This document shows positions 5,038-5,710 of a stretch of DNA of 5,710 bases, piece by piece. The DNA is from Lachnospiraceae bacterium. GTDB lineage: Bacteria; Bacillota; Clostridia; Lachnospirales; Lachnospiraceae. Location: NCBI GenBank assembly GCA_020860745.1, contig JAJBTR010000049.1:1-5710 (forward strand), given 5' to 3'. Numbering within the stretch: the stretch's first letter is position 1; each line of letters starts with the position of its first letter. Both the position numbers and the translations under genes were made by a program. The notes beneath the pieces are model-generated. The model did no database searches and was not told where the DNA came from. It saw only the letters and a program-made list of their open reading frames with translations.

Positions 5038-5710
5038 ATGACGATTACCCAGATTAAATATTTCATTACGGCGGCAAAATGCCTGAATTTCACCAAGGCG
5101 GCGGATAAGCTATTTATCACGCAGCCGGCGCTCAGCCGCCAGATTGCATCCATTGAGATGGAACTGAATATGCAGCTGTTTATCCGCAATAACCGCTCCG
5201 TGAAACTGACTCCGGCAGCAGTGGTTCTTCTGGACGAATTTGAGAAGATTTATAATGATTACAACCTTGCGGTGGCAAAAGCGCAGAGCAGTTTTGCAGG
5301 ATTAAGCGGTGAGTTAAATATCGGCATTCTGGAGGGAGCGTATGTGGGAGACCTGTTTCCGGGTGTCCTGCAGCACTTCGCACAGTATTATCCGCAGGTA
5401 AAAATAAACCTGCGCAACTACAGTTTCAATATGCTGATTGACTGGTTTGGCGCGGAGTGTGATACAGATATGTACCGCTTGTGGCATCCGGGCGCACACT
5501 TACATTCGGAATGGGCGGAATTTGAACCATATCACAAGAAAGGAAATGTGATCGGAAGCACACACCTTTCGAAAGAAATCGTAGGCGGACAGCCCACGGA
5601 GGCTACGCTGAAGTACCTGGATGCGCATGAGATTTACGGGGAGAAGCTGGATGAGGCGAAAGTGCGCGGAGACGTGGATGTAATATTATATGCATGCTGT
5701 GCCCTGGGAG
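5038..5710 (+). CDS. LysR-type regulator N-terminus continuing in frame into non-LysR sequence (runs off the window)
   Basis: ATG 5038 follows AAGGAG (5021-5026) at 11 bases. The frame stays open to the end, giving 224 visible codons. Residues 1-60 are a typical LysR winged helix-turn-helix: ITQIKYFITAAKCLNFTKAA (3-22), then ITQPALSRQIASIEMELNMQ (27-46) and LFIRNNRSVKLTPA (47-60). Residues 61-90 form the linker helix, and LSGELNIGILEG (89-100) opens the effector domain, which continues to about NYSFNMLID (127-135). A normal family member would go on with a segment such as GLYxGxLD. Instead residues 136-224 (5443 onward) contain WHPGAHLHSEWAEFEPYHKK (149-168), a histidine-rich stretch, and DVDVILYACCALG (212-224), none of which resembles a LysR effector domain. 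The other two + frames after 5443 do not restore LysR sequence, so a simple frameshift is not the cause. The role of the second part is not recognised. Regulator call firm for 1-135 only. Confidence 0.75.
   Translation, partial: MTITQIKYFITAAKCLNFTKAADKLFITQPALSRQIASIEMELNMQLFIRNNRSVKLTPAAVVLLDEFEKIYNDYNLAVAKAQSSFAGLSGELNIGILEGAYVGDLFPGVLQHFAQYYPQVKINLRNYSFNMLIDWFGAECDTDMYRLWHPGAHLHSEWAEFEPYHKKGNVIGSTHLSKEIVGGQPTEATLKYLDAHEIYGEKLDEAKVRGDVDVILYACCALG

Noticed and set aside
5443..5559. Frameshift as the explanation for loss of LysR similarity
   Set aside because: I translated the other two + frames from 5443; one stops within a few codons and the other, open to about 5550, does not resemble a LysR effector domain.

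Overview
The window looks like a chromosomal segment from an anaerobic Firmicute, most likely a clostridium of the Lachnospiraceae type. This is inferred from strong AGGAGG-type ribosome binding sites, mid-range GC with many GGA/CGG/GCG codons, the anaerobic (cbi) type of corrin-ring methylases, and a corrinoid-methyltransferase-like gene beside a LysR regulator. No RNA gene, CRISPR array or insertion sequence was seen.

Layout. Positions 1-3454 are the 3' part of a cobalamin (B12) biosynthesis operon on the + strand: the last codons of an unidentified upstream frame, cbiF (65-823), a 178-bp gap with an orphan ribosome binding site, cbiH (1002-1730, TTG start), cobT (1727-2794, 4-bp overlap with cbiH) and cobU (2879-3454). 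Positions 3455-3617 carry a good sigma-A-type promoter whose -10 lies inside a perfect dyad. It drives a separate gene (3618-4736) of the uroporphyrinogen decarboxylase/MtaA methyltransferase superfamily, which ends at a strong intrinsic terminator (4814-4851). A 301-bp intergenic stretch (4737-5037) holds that terminator, two further dyads and a probable promoter for a LysR-type reading frame that begins at 5038 and runs off the window end.

How the genes fit together. CbiH contracts the corrin ring and methylates C17. CbiF then methylates C11. CobU activates adenosylcobinamide to the GDP form. CobT makes alpha-ribazole phosphate for the lower ligand. The partner cobS (final condensation) and cbiG (the step after CbiF) are not in the window. 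The URO-D-like protein probably uses or serves a corrinoid cofactor in methyl transfer, so cofactor synthesis and a possible user lie side by side but under separate promoters.

Most unusual point: the LysR-type frame is convincing only to about residue 135. The next 89 in-frame residues do not read as a LysR effector domain and look like the interior of an unrelated protein. This is either a real gene fusion or deletion scar, or an assembly join.
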